Origin: Paracraurococcus lichenis
Lineage (GTDB): Bacteria > Pseudomonadota > Alphaproteobacteria > Acetobacterales > Acetobacteraceae
Length of the DNA stretch: 63,024 nucleotides
Reading direction: 5' to 3'
NCBI RefSeq assembly: GCF_030657435.1
Contig: NZ_JAUTWS010000037.1
Location: forward strand, 1 to 63,024
This document shows, piece by piece, positions 24,766 through 33,900 of this stretch. Position 1 is the first letter of the stretch. Each line of letters starts with the position of its first letter. Position numbers and translations under genes: made by a program. Below the pieces are notes generated by a model. It was not told the origin of the DNA. It searched no databases and saw nothing but the letters and a program-made list of their open reading frames with translations.

Positions 24766-25380
24766 TCAGGGACTGGCCCCCGCCGGCTCGGCCGGGGCGG
24801 CGGAGCGGACCGAGCCGATCCGCTGCCGCAGCAGGCTATAGGCTCGGTTGACGTCCTTCAGCCGGTCCTCCGCGCCGCGGTCGCCGCCATTGACGTCCGG
24901 ATGGAGCTGCTTCGCCAGCTCCTTGTAGCGGGCGCGGAGCGCCGGTGGATCCACCGGCCAAGCGAGACCCAGAACGTCGAGCGCGGCGCGCAGTTCGGGC
25001 GGCGCCTCCCGCCGCTCCTCCGCCGGCCGGGTCCGCCTGGCATGCAGCGGCGTGCCGCGCAGGATGCCGAGCGGGTCGCGCAGGTGTTCCGGGGCGATGC
25101 GGTGGCCGCCGCCGAGCCGGCCGAGCGGCCAGGTCGGCCGCTGCCAGCCGGTGTCCTGGCGCAGATTGGCCTCGATCTCCGCCGGGCCCATGCCTTTGTA
25201 GTAGTCCCAGGCCGCATTGTACTCCCGCACATGCGGCAGGCAGAACCAGACATATTCGTTCAGTGCCGAGCGGGAGCGGGGCGCACGGAACTCGCCGGCG
25301 GCCGTGCAGCCCGGGGCATCGCAGGGGCGCTGCGGCCGGTCCGGGTCAGGCTCGGGGCTGCGACCGCGACGATTGGACAT
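24766..25380 (-). CDS. J-domain-containing protein next to cobS
   Basis: The 204-residue protein has an N-terminal region with Cys-x4-Cys (CDAPGCTAAGEFRAPRSR) and further cysteine and histidine (WFCLPHVREYNAAWDYYKGM). The C-terminal J domain (about residues 140-195) carries LRARYKELAKQLHPDVNGGD, including the HPD tripeptide required to stimulate DnaK ATPase. This two-part architecture, with the J domain at the C-terminus, is the standard alphaproteobacterial neighbour of cobS and bolA. It probably recruits DnaK to a specific client; a chelatase client is conjecture. The start at 25380 fits the family, but no clear ribosome binding site precedes it. Confidence 0.85.
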   Translation of the reverse strand: MSNRRGRSPEPDPDRPQRPCDAPGCTAAGEFRAPRSRSALNEYVWFCLPHVREYNAAWDYYKGMGPAEIEANLRQDTGWQRPTWPLGRLGGGHRIAPEHLRDPLGILRGTPLHARRTRPAEERREAPPELRAALDVLGLAWPVDPPALRARYKELAKQLHPDVNGGDRGAEDRLKDVNRAYSLLRQRIGSVRSAAPAEPAGASP

Positions 25381-25487
25381 TGAAGCTTTATGGGCGTGCC
25401 CTGCCGGGTGTGCAAGCCAAGCGCGAGGGCCGCGGCACAGCGCCGCCATGCCTTGTGCGCGCCGCGGAAACCGTTGAAATATCGCGT

Positions 25488-25769
25488 ATGCAGACCCGTT
25501 CAGAGCGCATCCGCCACGCCCTCGAGACCGCCTTCCCGCCGGCGCGGGTGGAGGTCGCGGACGACAGCCACCGCCATGCCGGCCATGCCGGCGCGCAGCC
25601 CGAGGGCGAGACGCATTTCAGCGTCCTCGCCGTCAGCCCGGCCTTCGCGGGCATGACCCGCGTCGCGCGGTCCCGCGCCGCGCATGCGGCGCTGGAGGCG
25701 GAGTTCGGCAGCGGGCTGCATGCCCTGTCGCTCCGGCTGCTGACGCCCGAGGAGGCGGCGCGGGGGTAG
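25488..25769 (+). CDS. BolA family protein
   Basis: BolA-like proteins bind [2Fe-2S] glutaredoxins and act in iron-sulfur handling and stress responses. The 93-residue product has SERIRHALETAFPPARVEVA, the ADDSHRHAGHAGA segment with the conserved histidines near residues 27-35, ETHFSVLAVSPAFAGM and the RVARSRAAHAALEAEF helix with GLHALSLRLLTPEE at the end. This is the class with the H-x-G-H-x-G loop. It is divergent from the J-domain protein gene with about 100 bases between starts. The DUF3126 gene follows 56 bases downstream. Confidence 0.93.
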   Translation: MQTRSERIRHALETAFPPARVEVADDSHRHAGHAGAQPEGETHFSVLAVSPAFAGMTRVARSRAAHAALEAEFGSGLHALSLRLLTPEEAARG

Positions 25770-25825
25770 CGGTCCCGCCGCCCGGCCGCTATGGGGCCGC
25801 AGGTTGCAAGTCAGGACACAGAGAC

Positions 25826-26044
25826 ATGACCCCAGCCGAACTCGCCGCCGTGCAGGCCCATCTGCGCCGGCTGCTGGGCAATGAGCGGATCACGCTGTCG
25901 ACCCCGAAGCGGAAGAACGCCTCCGTCGAGCTCTTCGTGGGCAGCGAGTTCGTCGGCACGGTGCACCGCGATGCCGAGGACGGGGAGGTGTCCTACTCCG
26001 TCCAGATCGTGGTCCTGGCCGAGGACCTGTCGCAGATCAACTGA
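25826..26044 (+). CDS. DUF3126 family protein
   Basis: The 72-residue protein matches DUF3126, a small family largely confined to alphaproteobacteria: VQAHLRRLLGNERITLSTPK, NASVELFVGSEFVGTVHRDA and SYSVQIVVLAEDL. It looks like a compact alpha-beta fold of unknown function, probably cytoplasmic. The ATG follows ACACAGAGAC. It lies between bolA and a zinc-ribbon-like small protein on the same strand. Family is clear, function unknown. Confidence 0.9.
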   Translation: MTPAELAAVQAHLRRLLGNERITLSTPKRKNASVELFVGSEFVGTVHRDAEDGEVSYSVQIVVLAEDLSQIN

Positions 26045-26074
26045 ACCGGGCCGCCCCCGCCGCGTCATGGCGGC

Positions 26075-26452
26075 ATGAGCGACAGCAGCAGCGACCCCGG
26101 GGCCCGCCCCGAACAGCTCCGCCTCGACGCCGTGCGCTGCCCGCATTGCGACGAGGTCACCATGCCGAACCAGATGGCCGACGGCTCCGTCGTCTGCTCC
26201 TGCACCGCGGAGCGGGCGCTGCCGCTGGACCTGGTGCGCGGCAGCGACTGGGACGGGGAGCGCGGCAGCATGCCGCCGCCGGTCGACGAGCCGATGGGCC
26301 CGAAGGGCGCGCCGGCGCATGGCATGCCGCCGGGCGAGGACCAGAAGGCGCAGGCCCCCCGCCGCGGCCCGCTGCCCGAGGACAAGGGCCAGTTCGGCCG
26401 CGACGTGGAGACCGAGGGTTACGAGCCGCTCCGCCCGCCGCCCCGCGATTAG
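26075..26452 (+). CDS. Small putative zinc-ribbon hypothetical protein
   Basis: The 125-residue protein has a possible zinc site near residues 22-43: CPHC, then 18 residues later CSC. A long proline- and glycine-rich, probably disordered tail follows (GPKGAPAHGMPPGEDQKAQA) with a charged C-terminus. No domain is recognised. It follows DUF3126 by 30 bases and is probably in the same transcript. Confidence 0.6.
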   Translation: MSDSSSDPGARPEQLRLDAVRCPHCDEVTMPNQMADGSVVCSCTAERALPLDLVRGSDWDGERGSMPPPVDEPMGPKGAPAHGMPPGEDQKAQAPRRGPLPEDKGQFGRDVETEGYEPLRPPPRD

Positions 26453-26505
26453 CAACCCTCTGGCGTGCCGCCTGTTTGGGGGTCTCCCAGCAGGAGAGAC
26501 GCCCG

Positions 26506-26724
26506 ATGGCAGGCAGCACGAAGCGCCCCGACGACGCGCATGAGAAGGCCCGCGACCTCGCCGAGCAGGCGCTCGACGACCTGGCGCATGGCAAGGAGCG
26601 CGAGGCCGACCGGCACGTCGCCGAGGCAAAGAAACTCGACGAGGGCGCGCTGCGCGAGGTGGTGCAGGACCTCGAGGAGGATGCCGGTTCCAATCCCGAC
26701 GCGGTGAAGGACCGGCGGGACTGA
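26506..26724 (+). CDS. Small highly charged hypothetical protein
   Basis: The 72-residue product is rich in Asp, Glu, Lys and Arg and predicted to be helical (HEKARDLAEQALDDLAHGKE; DRHVAEAKKLDEGALREVVQ), with no cysteines or membrane segment. The ATG at 26506 is supported by CAGGAGAG nine bases upstream, making this more than a chance frame. A strong hairpin follows. No known domain; it may be a small stress or assembly factor, but there is no direct evidence. Confidence 0.65.
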   Translation: MAGSTKRPDDAHEKARDLAEQALDDLAHGKEREADRHVAEAKKLDEGALREVVQDLEEDAGSNPDAVKDRRD

Positions 26725-26755
26725 GGGGCGCCGATGACCGAAGGGCCAAAGCGGC

Positions 26756-26780
26756 CCCCACGAAGCGCCGCTTCGTGGGG
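26756..26780. terminator. Strong 12-bp hairpin between convergent genes
   Basis: CCCCACGAAGCG at 26756-26767 and CGCTTCGTGGGG at 26769-26780 pair perfectly with a single base at the centre. It lies about 30 bases after the stop of the small charged protein and before two minus-strand genes, so it can serve both directions. There is no U tract. Confidence 0.55.
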
Positions 26781-26929
26781 CCCCCGGATGGCCCGGAGGT
26801 CGGAATCGGCTCGCCCAACAGAGAAGGGGACCCGGCCCGCTTCCCGCCACGATCCAGCCCGACGCGGCCATCCCGCATCGGGCCGGGCATCCCGGCAGTC
26901 TCCGGCCAGGGTGGCGCCCTGCCTTTGCC

Positions 26930-27199
26930 TCAGCGATACCAGCGCTGCTGCTGCGCCCAGAGCTCCCGCTCGTGTTCCTCCTGCCAGGCATCGCGGCGCC
27001 AATGCTCGTGCCGCCGCGCGGCCTCGCGTTGGCGGCGGCGCCATTCCTCCGCCCGCCAGTGCTCATAGGCGCGCCGGCGGCGCTGGTCCTCCCACCACGG
27101 GGGCGCGGGTTGCGCCGCGGCGGGTGCGGCCGCCCCGGCCAGGCCGAGGGTGGCCAGCAGCAGGGTGCGCCGGGCGGTCTGCGGCATCCGCTCCGTCAC
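26930..27199 (-). CDS. Small secreted Trp/Arg-rich protein
   Basis: An 89-residue protein with a signal peptide (ARRTLLLATLGLAGAAAPAA, cut near AAAQP). The mature part has a strikingly repetitive composition of Trp, Arg, Glu and His: YEHWRAEEWRRRQREAARRH, then EHWRRDAWQEEHERELW. The EHWR-type repeats suggest an amphipathic helix with a tryptophan face. The ATG at 27199 overlaps the stop of the preceding lipoprotein gene as ATGA, which supports both the start and co-translation. I do not recognise a family. Confidence 0.6.
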   Translation of the reverse strand: MTERMPQTARRTLLLATLGLAGAAAPAAAQPAPPWWEDQRRRRAYEHWRAEEWRRRQREAARRHEHWRRDAWQEEHERELWAQQQRWYR

Positions 27200-27405
27200 C
27201 GCCGCGGCGCCGTCAGCGCGCCACCCGCGGCGCCGATGCCGCCGCCGACCAGTGCGCCGGTGCCGACATTGCCGCCGGTCAGCGCGCCCACGCCGGCACC
27301 CGCGCCCGCGCCGAGCAGGCCGCCCGAGACGGCGCGGCCGCCGGTCGTCTGGCCACAGGCGGCGAGCGCGATCAGAAGAAGGGAAGCGAGTACAACCCGT
27401 GTCAT
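27196..27405 (-). CDS. Small glycine-zipper lipoprotein
   Basis: The 69-residue product has a lipoprotein signal peptide with lipobox (MTRVVLASLLLIALAACG). It is then almost entirely glycine, alanine and valine (GLLGAGAGAGVGALTGGNVG), a glycine-zipper pattern seen in small outer-membrane-associated lipoproteins. GGAGAG lies just before the ATG at 27405. It is translationally coupled to the Trp/Arg-rich secreted protein gene downstream (ATGA overlap). Probable role in the envelope. Confidence 0.7.
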   Translation of the reverse strand: MTRVVLASLLLIALAACGQTTGGRAVSGGLLGAGAGAGVGALTGGNVGTGALVGGGIGAAGGALTAPRR

Positions 27406-27466
27406 GTTTCTCTCCGCGGTTCGTCCCGCGGCAGAACGCATGACGGCGATCCGGGTCCCTCGGCCG

Positions 27467-27943
27467 CTACTTCAAGTCCTGTACGGCTTCCAGAACCGCC
27501 GCCGCATGCGCCTCCGGCTTCACCTTGCGCCAGATTTTCGCCACTTTTCCTCCGGCGTCGACCAGGAAGCTGCTGCGCTCCATGCCCATGTACTTCCTGC
27601 CGTACATGGATTTCTCCACCCAGGTACCATAGGCCTCGGCGACCTTGTGGTCCTCGTCGGAGGCGAGCGGGAATTCCAGCCCGTATTTCTTGGCGAATTT
27701 CTCGATGGGCGGCAGCTTGTCCGGGCTGACCCCAATGACCGTGAGGCCGAGGTAGCCGAGTTGCGGCAATGCCTCCTGGATGCCGCAGGCCTGCTTCGTG
27801 CAGCCGGGCGTGTCGGCCTTCGGGTAGAAATAGAGCAGGAAGGGCCGGCCCTTCAGCCCCTCCAGGCTGACCGTCCGCCCGCCGCTCGCCGGCATGGAGA
27901 AATCCGGCGCCGCCGCGCCCTCCGCCACATCCGTCCCGCTCAT
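27467..27943 (-). CDS. bcp: Thioredoxin-dependent thiol peroxidase (peroxiredoxin Q/Bcp)
   Basis: Bcp reduces hydroperoxides using a peroxidatic cysteine. The 158-residue protein has GAAAPDFSMPASGG at the N-terminus, the active-site segment YFYPKADTPGCTKQACGIQE near residue 45 with peroxidatic and nearby resolving cysteines, and VIGVSPDKLPPIEKFAKKYG. It is cytoplasmic. The ATG overlaps the glnE stop as ATGA, so it is coupled to glnE and lies in the same operon. Confidence 0.93.
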   Translation of the reverse strand: MSGTDVAEGAAAPDFSMPASGGRTVSLEGLKGRPFLLYFYPKADTPGCTKQACGIQEALPQLGYLGLTVIGVSPDKLPPIEKFAKKYGLEFPLASDEDHKVAEAYGTWVEKSMYGRKYMGMERSSFLVDAGGKVAKIWRKVKPEAHAAAVLEAVQDLK

Positions 27944-30942
27944 TCCGCCGCCCCCGCTCGCAGACGGCCGAGGCGCCGCTCGAAGATCGCGCGGACCTCC
28001 CCGGCCACCGCCGCCATCTGTGTGCGCAGGCCCGGGAGGTCAAGCGCCGGCGCCGGCAGCAGCGGCGCGGTGGCGCGCAGCAACGCGGCCACGGCCGGCG
28101 CGGGCAGCGCGGCGTCGCGCGACCTGCCGATGGTCAGCCGGATCAGCCCCGTCACCGTCCGCCACAGCCGGTCGGCGCGGATCAGCGCCTCGGCCTCCTC
28201 GGGCGGCAGCACGCCGGCCTCGCGCAGCCGCGCCAGGGCCGTGCGCGTGCTGGTCGCCAGCACCTTCGGATTCGTGGCGGCGTGGCGGAGCTGCAGCGCC
28301 TGGGCGATGAACTCCACCTCCACCAGGCCGCCCGGCATGGCCTTCACGTCCCAGGGCCCCTCGGGCGGCAGGTCGCGCAGCATGCGGCTCCGCATCGCCA
28401 CCGCATCGGCCAGCGCCGCCTCCGCCGCGCCGGGCCTGGTGATGGCGGCCCGCAGGATCTCCGCGATCCGCCGCTTCATGGCGGGCGGCCCGGCGATCGG
28501 CCGCGCCCGGGTCAGCGCCATGCGCTCCCAGGTCCAGGCCGTCTCCATGTGGTAGCGCTCGAAGGCCGAGAGGCCGACCGCGACCGGCCCCTTGTTGCCG
28601 GAGGGACGGAGCCGCATGTCGACCTCCCACAGCCGCCCCTCCGCCCCCGGCGTGGTGATGACGGAGACCACCTGCGGCGCGAGCCGGATGAAGTACTCGG
28701 ACGGGGCGAGGGAGCGCTTGCCGCCGGTGCTACCCGTCGCCTCCGGGTCGTGGTCGTAGAGCAGGACGAGGTCGAGGTCGGAGCCCGGCAGCATCTCCCG
28801 CCCGCCGAGCTTGCCGAGCGCGAGCACCGCCAGCGCCCCGCCCGGCACGCGGCCATAGCGCTCGGCGAAGTCGGCGCAGATGCGCGGCAGCAGGGCGCCG
28901 ATCGCGGCATCCGCCAGGTCGGCGCGCAGCTCGCCGGCCGTGTCGGCATCGATGGAGCCCTCGAGCGCCGCCGCGTCGATCTCGAATTTCCGCGCCGTCG
29001 CCAGGCGCCGGGCGGCCTCCATCGCCTCCTCGAGGTGCCGCGCGTCCTTGACCAGCGCCGGCAGCCCGGCGGCGGGGTCGGCCGCGGCGGGGGAGAGGCC
29101 GCCGGCCAGCAGCCCGTCCAGCGCCGCCGGGTTGCGCGCCAGGTGCTCGGCCAATTGCGGCGCGGCGCCGAGCAGCCCGGCGATGCGCTCCAGCAGCGCC
29201 GGGTTCCGGTGCAGCAGGCTCAGCACCTGCACCCCGGCCGGCAGGCGGTTCAGCACCGTATCGAACCGTACCAGCGCCTGGTCCGGATGGGACTGCTTGC
29301 CGAAGGCGGCCAGCAGCGCCGGCATCAGCGCCGTCAGCAGCTCCCGCGCCCGCTCGCTGCGGGTCGCCCGCGGCCGGCCGTGGTGCCAGGCGCGGACCAT
29401 GGCGGCGACCGAGGGCGGGTCGTTGAAGCCGAGCCGCTTCAGCGTCGCCAGCGTCCCCGGGTCGTCCTCCACCCCGGTGAAGACCAGGTTGCCCGTGGCA
29501 TTGCCGTCCGGCGCCTCCACCGAGAGGGGCGGGGCGGCCTCGAAGAGCCCCTCGTAGTGCCGCTCGACCCGTGCGAGATGGCCCATGAAGGCGGCCGAGA
29601 ATTCCTCCGCCGAGCCGAACCCCATGAAGGAGGCGATGCGGGCGAGGCCCTGCGGGTCCTCCGGCAGCCGGTGCGTCTGCCGGTCGGCCACCATCTGCAG
29701 CCGGTGCTCGAGGTCGCGGAGGAAGACATAGGCATCGGCGAGGTCGGCCGCCGCCCGCCGGTCCAGCCGCCCGGCGCCGGCCAGCGCCGCCAGCGCGCCG
29801 AGCGTGGTCGGGTCGCGGAGCGCCGGGTCGCGCCCGCCCCAGATGAGCTGCAGGACCTGGGCGGTGAACTCGATCTCGCGTATGCCGCCGCGGCCGAGCT
29901 TCACGTCGTGGCCGGCCAGCGCAATGGTCGCTCCGGCGCCCCTGGCGCCCTTGTGCACATGGATCTGGCGCTTGATGGAGTGGATGTCCGAGACCGCGGC
30001 GAAATCGAGGTGACGGCGCCAGACGAAGGGCCGGATCTCGCGCAGGAAATGCTCGCCGAGGGCGCGGTCGCCAGCGACCGGGCGGGCCTTGATCATCGCC
30101 GCCCGTTCCCAGTTCTGCCCCATGCTCTCGTAGTAGACGATGGCGGCATTGATCGAGACGGCGAGCGGCGTCGCCGCCGGGTCCGGCCGCAGTCGCAGGT
30201 CCGTGCGGAAGACATAGCCCTCGGCCGTGCGTTCCTCCAGCAGCCGCACGAGATCGCGGGCAAGGCGCACATAGGCGGCGCCGGCACGATCCGCGTGGTA
30301 GGCTGCCGCCGCCGGATCATAGAGCACCATGAGGTCGACATCGGAGGAGTAGTTCAGCTCCCGCCCGCCCAGCTTGCCCATCCCGAGCAGGATGAGGCCG
30401 CTGCCCTTGCCGACCGCCCGCGGGTCCGGGCGCGCGCCATTGGCGGGACGGGCGATGCGCAACTCGCCCCGCTCGGCCGCCGCCAGCAGCAGATGCGCGC
30501 AGGCGAAGTCGATGGCGCCGTCGGCAAGGTCCGACAGCGCGCCCGTCACCCTGTCCAGCGGCCAGAGCCCGGCGAGGTCGGCGGCGGCGATGATCAGCGC
30601 CGCCTGCCGCTTCACCTGCCGCAGCAGCGCGCCCACGGCCTCCCGCGCCGCGCCGGGATCGGCATGCGCCAGCGGATCGAGGGCATGGTCCAGCGCCCGG
30701 TCGGCGCCGCGCTCGAGCAGCCGCAGCAGCGCCGCCGGCTCCTTCTGCGCGAGTTCCGACAGGTAGGGGCTGTGCCCGCCCAGCGCCTCCAGCAGCGCCC
30801 GGCCGCCCGGCGCGGCGGCGACGGCGCGGGCGGCGGCGTCGCCCTCGGCGAAATGCTGGACCAGGCGGTCCGCCGCCTCCCGGTCGAAGGGGCGGGGCAG
30901 TCGCTCCGGCGCGGGCGCGGCCGGCTGTGCGGTCTGGGACAT
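27940..30942 (-). CDS. glnE: Bifunctional glutamine synthetase adenylyltransferase/deadenylyltransferase
   Basis: GlnE adenylylates and deadenylylates glutamine synthetase in response to nitrogen status, via PII signals. The protein is 1000 residues, a normal length. Each half has a nucleotidyltransferase site: SSDVDLMVLYD near residue 200 in the deadenylylase half and GSDLDLVLLYD near 715 in the adenylylase half. Supporting segments are LGMGKLGGRELNYSS, RLRPDPAATPLA, ALGKLGGREMLPG and DMRLRPSGNKGPVAVGL. The ATG is only 17 bases from the GTG of the divergent AsmA-like gene, and the bases before it are a poor ribosome binding site. Confidence 0.97.
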   Translation of the reverse strand: MSQTAQPAAPAPERLPRPFDREAADRLVQHFAEGDAAARAVAAAPGGRALLEALGGHSPYLSELAQKEPAALLRLLERGADRALDHALDPLAHADPGAAREAVGALLRQVKRQAALIIAAADLAGLWPLDRVTGALSDLADGAIDFACAHLLLAAAERGELRIARPANGARPDPRAVGKGSGLILLGMGKLGGRELNYSSDVDLMVLYDPAAAAYHADRAGAAYVRLARDLVRLLEERTAEGYVFRTDLRLRPDPAATPLAVSINAAIVYYESMGQNWERAAMIKARPVAGDRALGEHFLREIRPFVWRRHLDFAAVSDIHSIKRQIHVHKGARGAGATIALAGHDVKLGRGGIREIEFTAQVLQLIWGGRDPALRDPTTLGALAALAGAGRLDRRAAADLADAYVFLRDLEHRLQMVADRQTHRLPEDPQGLARIASFMGFGSAEEFSAAFMGHLARVERHYEGLFEAAPPLSVEAPDGNATGNLVFTGVEDDPGTLATLKRLGFNDPPSVAAMVRAWHHGRPRATRSERARELLTALMPALLAAFGKQSHPDQALVRFDTVLNRLPAGVQVLSLLHRNPALLERIAGLLGAAPQLAEHLARNPAALDGLLAGGLSPAAADPAAGLPALVKDARHLEEAMEAARRLATARKFEIDAAALEGSIDADTAGELRADLADAAIGALLPRICADFAERYGRVPGGALAVLALGKLGGREMLPGSDLDLVLLYDHDPEATGSTGGKRSLAPSEYFIRLAPQVVSVITTPGAEGRLWEVDMRLRPSGNKGPVAVGLSAFERYHMETAWTWERMALTRARPIAGPPAMKRRIAEILRAAITRPGAAEAALADAVAMRSRMLRDLPPEGPWDVKAMPGGLVEVEFIAQALQLRHAATNPKVLATSTRTALARLREAGVLPPEEAEALIRADRLWRTVTGLIRLTIGRSRDAALPAPAVAALLRATAPLLPAPALDLPGLRTQMAAVAGEVRAIFERRLGRLRAGAAE

Positions 30943-30959
30943 GACCCAGGAGGGAAGGG

Positions 30960-33900
30960 GTGACCGCGGCCCCAGGTCAAGCCTTGGCCGGCCCGGGCTG
31001 GCGCTGGGTGCATCGCTGCGCCGCCACCATGGTCTTCCTCGTGGTCGCGCTGCTCCTCGGCCTCGGCGTCATGGCTTGGCGGCTGGCCGAGCGGCCGCTC
31101 GAGCTGCCGCAGCTTGCCCGGCAGATCGAGGCGGCGGTGAATGCCCGCCCGGACGGGCTGCGGCTCGCCATCGGCCATGCCGCCATCGCCTGGGAGGGCT
31201 TCCGCGGCGGCACCGCCGCGCCGCTCGACATCCGCCTGCGCGACGTCCGGCTGCTGGCCGGCAGCACGCAGGCGGAACTGCCCGAGGCGGCGCTGACCCT
31301 CTCCGTCCGCGCCCTGCTGCGCGGCGTCGTCGCCCCGGCGACCATCGAGCTGCGCCGGCCGCGGCTGCATGCCACGCTGACCGAGGGTGGCATCGCCCTC
31401 GGCCTCGCGCCCGCGGCGGAGGGCGATGCCAAGGGCGAGGTCCAGGGCGAGGCCCAGGGACAGGTGGGGCCGGCGACCGATCCCGCCGCGCTGCTCGCCG
31501 GCCTGATGCAGCCCGCCTCGGACCGCGACGCCTTCGCCGCGCTGCGCCGTATCCGGGTCAATGGCGGGGAGGCGGTGCTGGCCGACCCCGCCGCCGGCCT
31601 CACCTGGACGCTGCAGGAGCCGCATCTCGACCTCCGCCGCGACGCCTCGGGCGGCCTTGCGGGGGAGGGCGAGGCGGTGCTGCGCGCCGGCGCCGTCAGC
31701 GTGCCGGTCCGCCTGGCCGGCCGGGCGGAGGGCACGCCCATGCGGCTCGCCCTCGGGCTCGACCTGCCGGCGCTGCGGCCGCCGCAGCTTGCCGCGATCT
31801 GGCCGCCGCTCGCGCCGCTCGCCGCGCTCGACGCACCCGTCACCCTTTCGGCGCGGGCCGAGTTCGATGCCGCCGCCCGGCCCGACCGGATGGAGGCACG
31901 GCTGCTGGCCGGGGCAGGCAGCCTCGTCCTCGCGCCCGGGCAGCGCCTGCCCTTCGCCGGGCTGGAGGCGGTGGCCGAGGGGAACAGCCGCGCGCTCACC
32001 ATCCGGGAAGCCGTGCTGCGCCTGCCCGGCCAGGGCGTCGCGCCCGGCCCGGCGCTGACCGCGCGCGGCGAGGTGACGGGGCGCGAGGGGGAGTGGCAGG
32101 CGCGGCTCGACCTCGGCGCCGGGCCGCTGCAGCTCGGCGACCTGCCGCGGCTCTGGCCCGAGGCCCTCGCCCCCGCGGCGCGGGCGGCGGCGCTGCGCGC
32201 CATGCCCTCGGGCCTGCTGCGGGAGGCAAGGGCGCGGCTCGACCTGGTGGTGCCGGCGGGCCTCGATGCCGTCTCGCTGCGCGCGGCGCGGCTCGGCCTG
32301 ACATCCGGGCCGGTGGCGCTCGATGTCGCGGGCAGCCGCGTCGTGGCGGCGGGGGTGGAGCTGGCGGCGAGCTACGCGCCGGACGCGGTGCGGCTGGAGC
32401 GGATCGCGGTCCGGCTGCCGGCCACCGGCAACCCGTCCGGCCCAGCGCCGACGCTCGCCGCGGAGGGCGAGGCGCTGCTGCGCGACGGCACCTGGCGGAT
32501 CGGCGCGCAGGCCAGCCTCGATGCGGTCGGCGCGGCGGACCTCGCGGCCTATTGGCCCGCCGGCCTCGGCAAGGGCGCCCGCGACTGGGTCACCCGCAAC
32601 ATCACCGCCGGCCGCATCCGCAACGGCCAGTGGCGGCTGGAGGCCGAGGCGCCGGCCGCGCTCGACGGGCTGCGGCTCACCGGCCTCACCGGCTCGGCCG
32701 AGATCGCGGATGCGACGGTGCACTGGTTGCGGCCGGTGCCGCCAGCCGAGGGGGCGTCGGGGACGGTCGAGTTCGGCCTGTCTGAGGTCACCATCCGCGG
32801 CCGCGCCAGCCGGCAGATGCTGGCCGAGGGCAAGCCGAGCGGCATCGAGGTAAAGGAGGCGACCGCCCGCTTCTTCAACCTCGAGACCGAGCCGGGCAAT
32901 GTCGAGATGGCGTTCCAGCTCGCCGGGCCGCTGCCGGACGTCTTCGCCGTGCTGCGCCAGCCGCGGCTGAAGCTCTTCGACCGGCGCAAGCTCGAGGCCC
33001 AGGCGGCGGCCGGCCAGGCCGAGGCGCGGCTCACGGTCGGCTTCCCGCTCTGGGAGGACCTGCCGATCGAGGCGCTGAAGATCCGCGCGACGGGGAAGGT
33101 CACCGAGGCGCGGCTGCCCGGCGCGCTGGTGGACCGCGATGTCGAGCGGGGCAATTTCGACCTGGCGGTCGATACCGAGGGCCTGAAGCTCTCCGGCCAG
33201 GCGCAGTGGCTCGGCGCGCCCGTGCGGCTCGGCCTGGAGATGGATTTCCGCGCCGGGCCCTCGGCGCAGGTGACCGAGCGCGGCACGCTCACCGGCCGGC
33301 TGGAGGCGCGGCAGGCCGCTGCCCTCGGCCTCGACACCGGGCGCATGCTGGACGGCCCGGCGGCGCTGGAGGCGCGCTACGAGCGGCGGCGCAACGGCCA
33401 GGGCAGCGTCGCGCTCCGCGCCGACCTGCGGGACGCACGGCTGGCAGTGGAGGCGCTGAACTGGGCCAAGCCCGCGGGTTCGCCGGGCATGGCGGAGGCC
33501 ACGCTCCGCCTGCAGGGCGAGGCGCTGGTGGCGGCCGAGGGGCTGCGGCTGGAGGCGCAGGACCTCTCGCTGCGGGGACGGGCGGGCTTCGGCCCGCGGA
33601 CGCGGCTCGACCGGATGGAGCTGTCGGAGGGGGCGTTCGGCGCCTCCCGCTTCGCCGGCGAGGTCCGGCGGCCGGAGCGTGAGGGCGGCGCCTGGCAGGC
33701 CAGCCTGCGCGGGCCGCTGCTCGACCTGCAGCCGGTCCTCGGGCCGCCCACCCCCGGCGCGGCCCGCGACCCGGCGCCGCCGGAGGAGGATGCGACGCCG
33801 CTGCAGCTCGTGCTCGACTTCGACCGGGTGACGAATGGCGAGGGCCGCACCCTGTTCGATGCGCATGCCCGCCTGCGCACCGACCGGCGCGGCCTGCTGC

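Noticed and set aside
21685..25383. Very long plus-strand open frame opposite cobT and cobS
   Set aside because: It is antisense to well-supported cob genes and has no recognisable domain; such frames are expected at this GC content.
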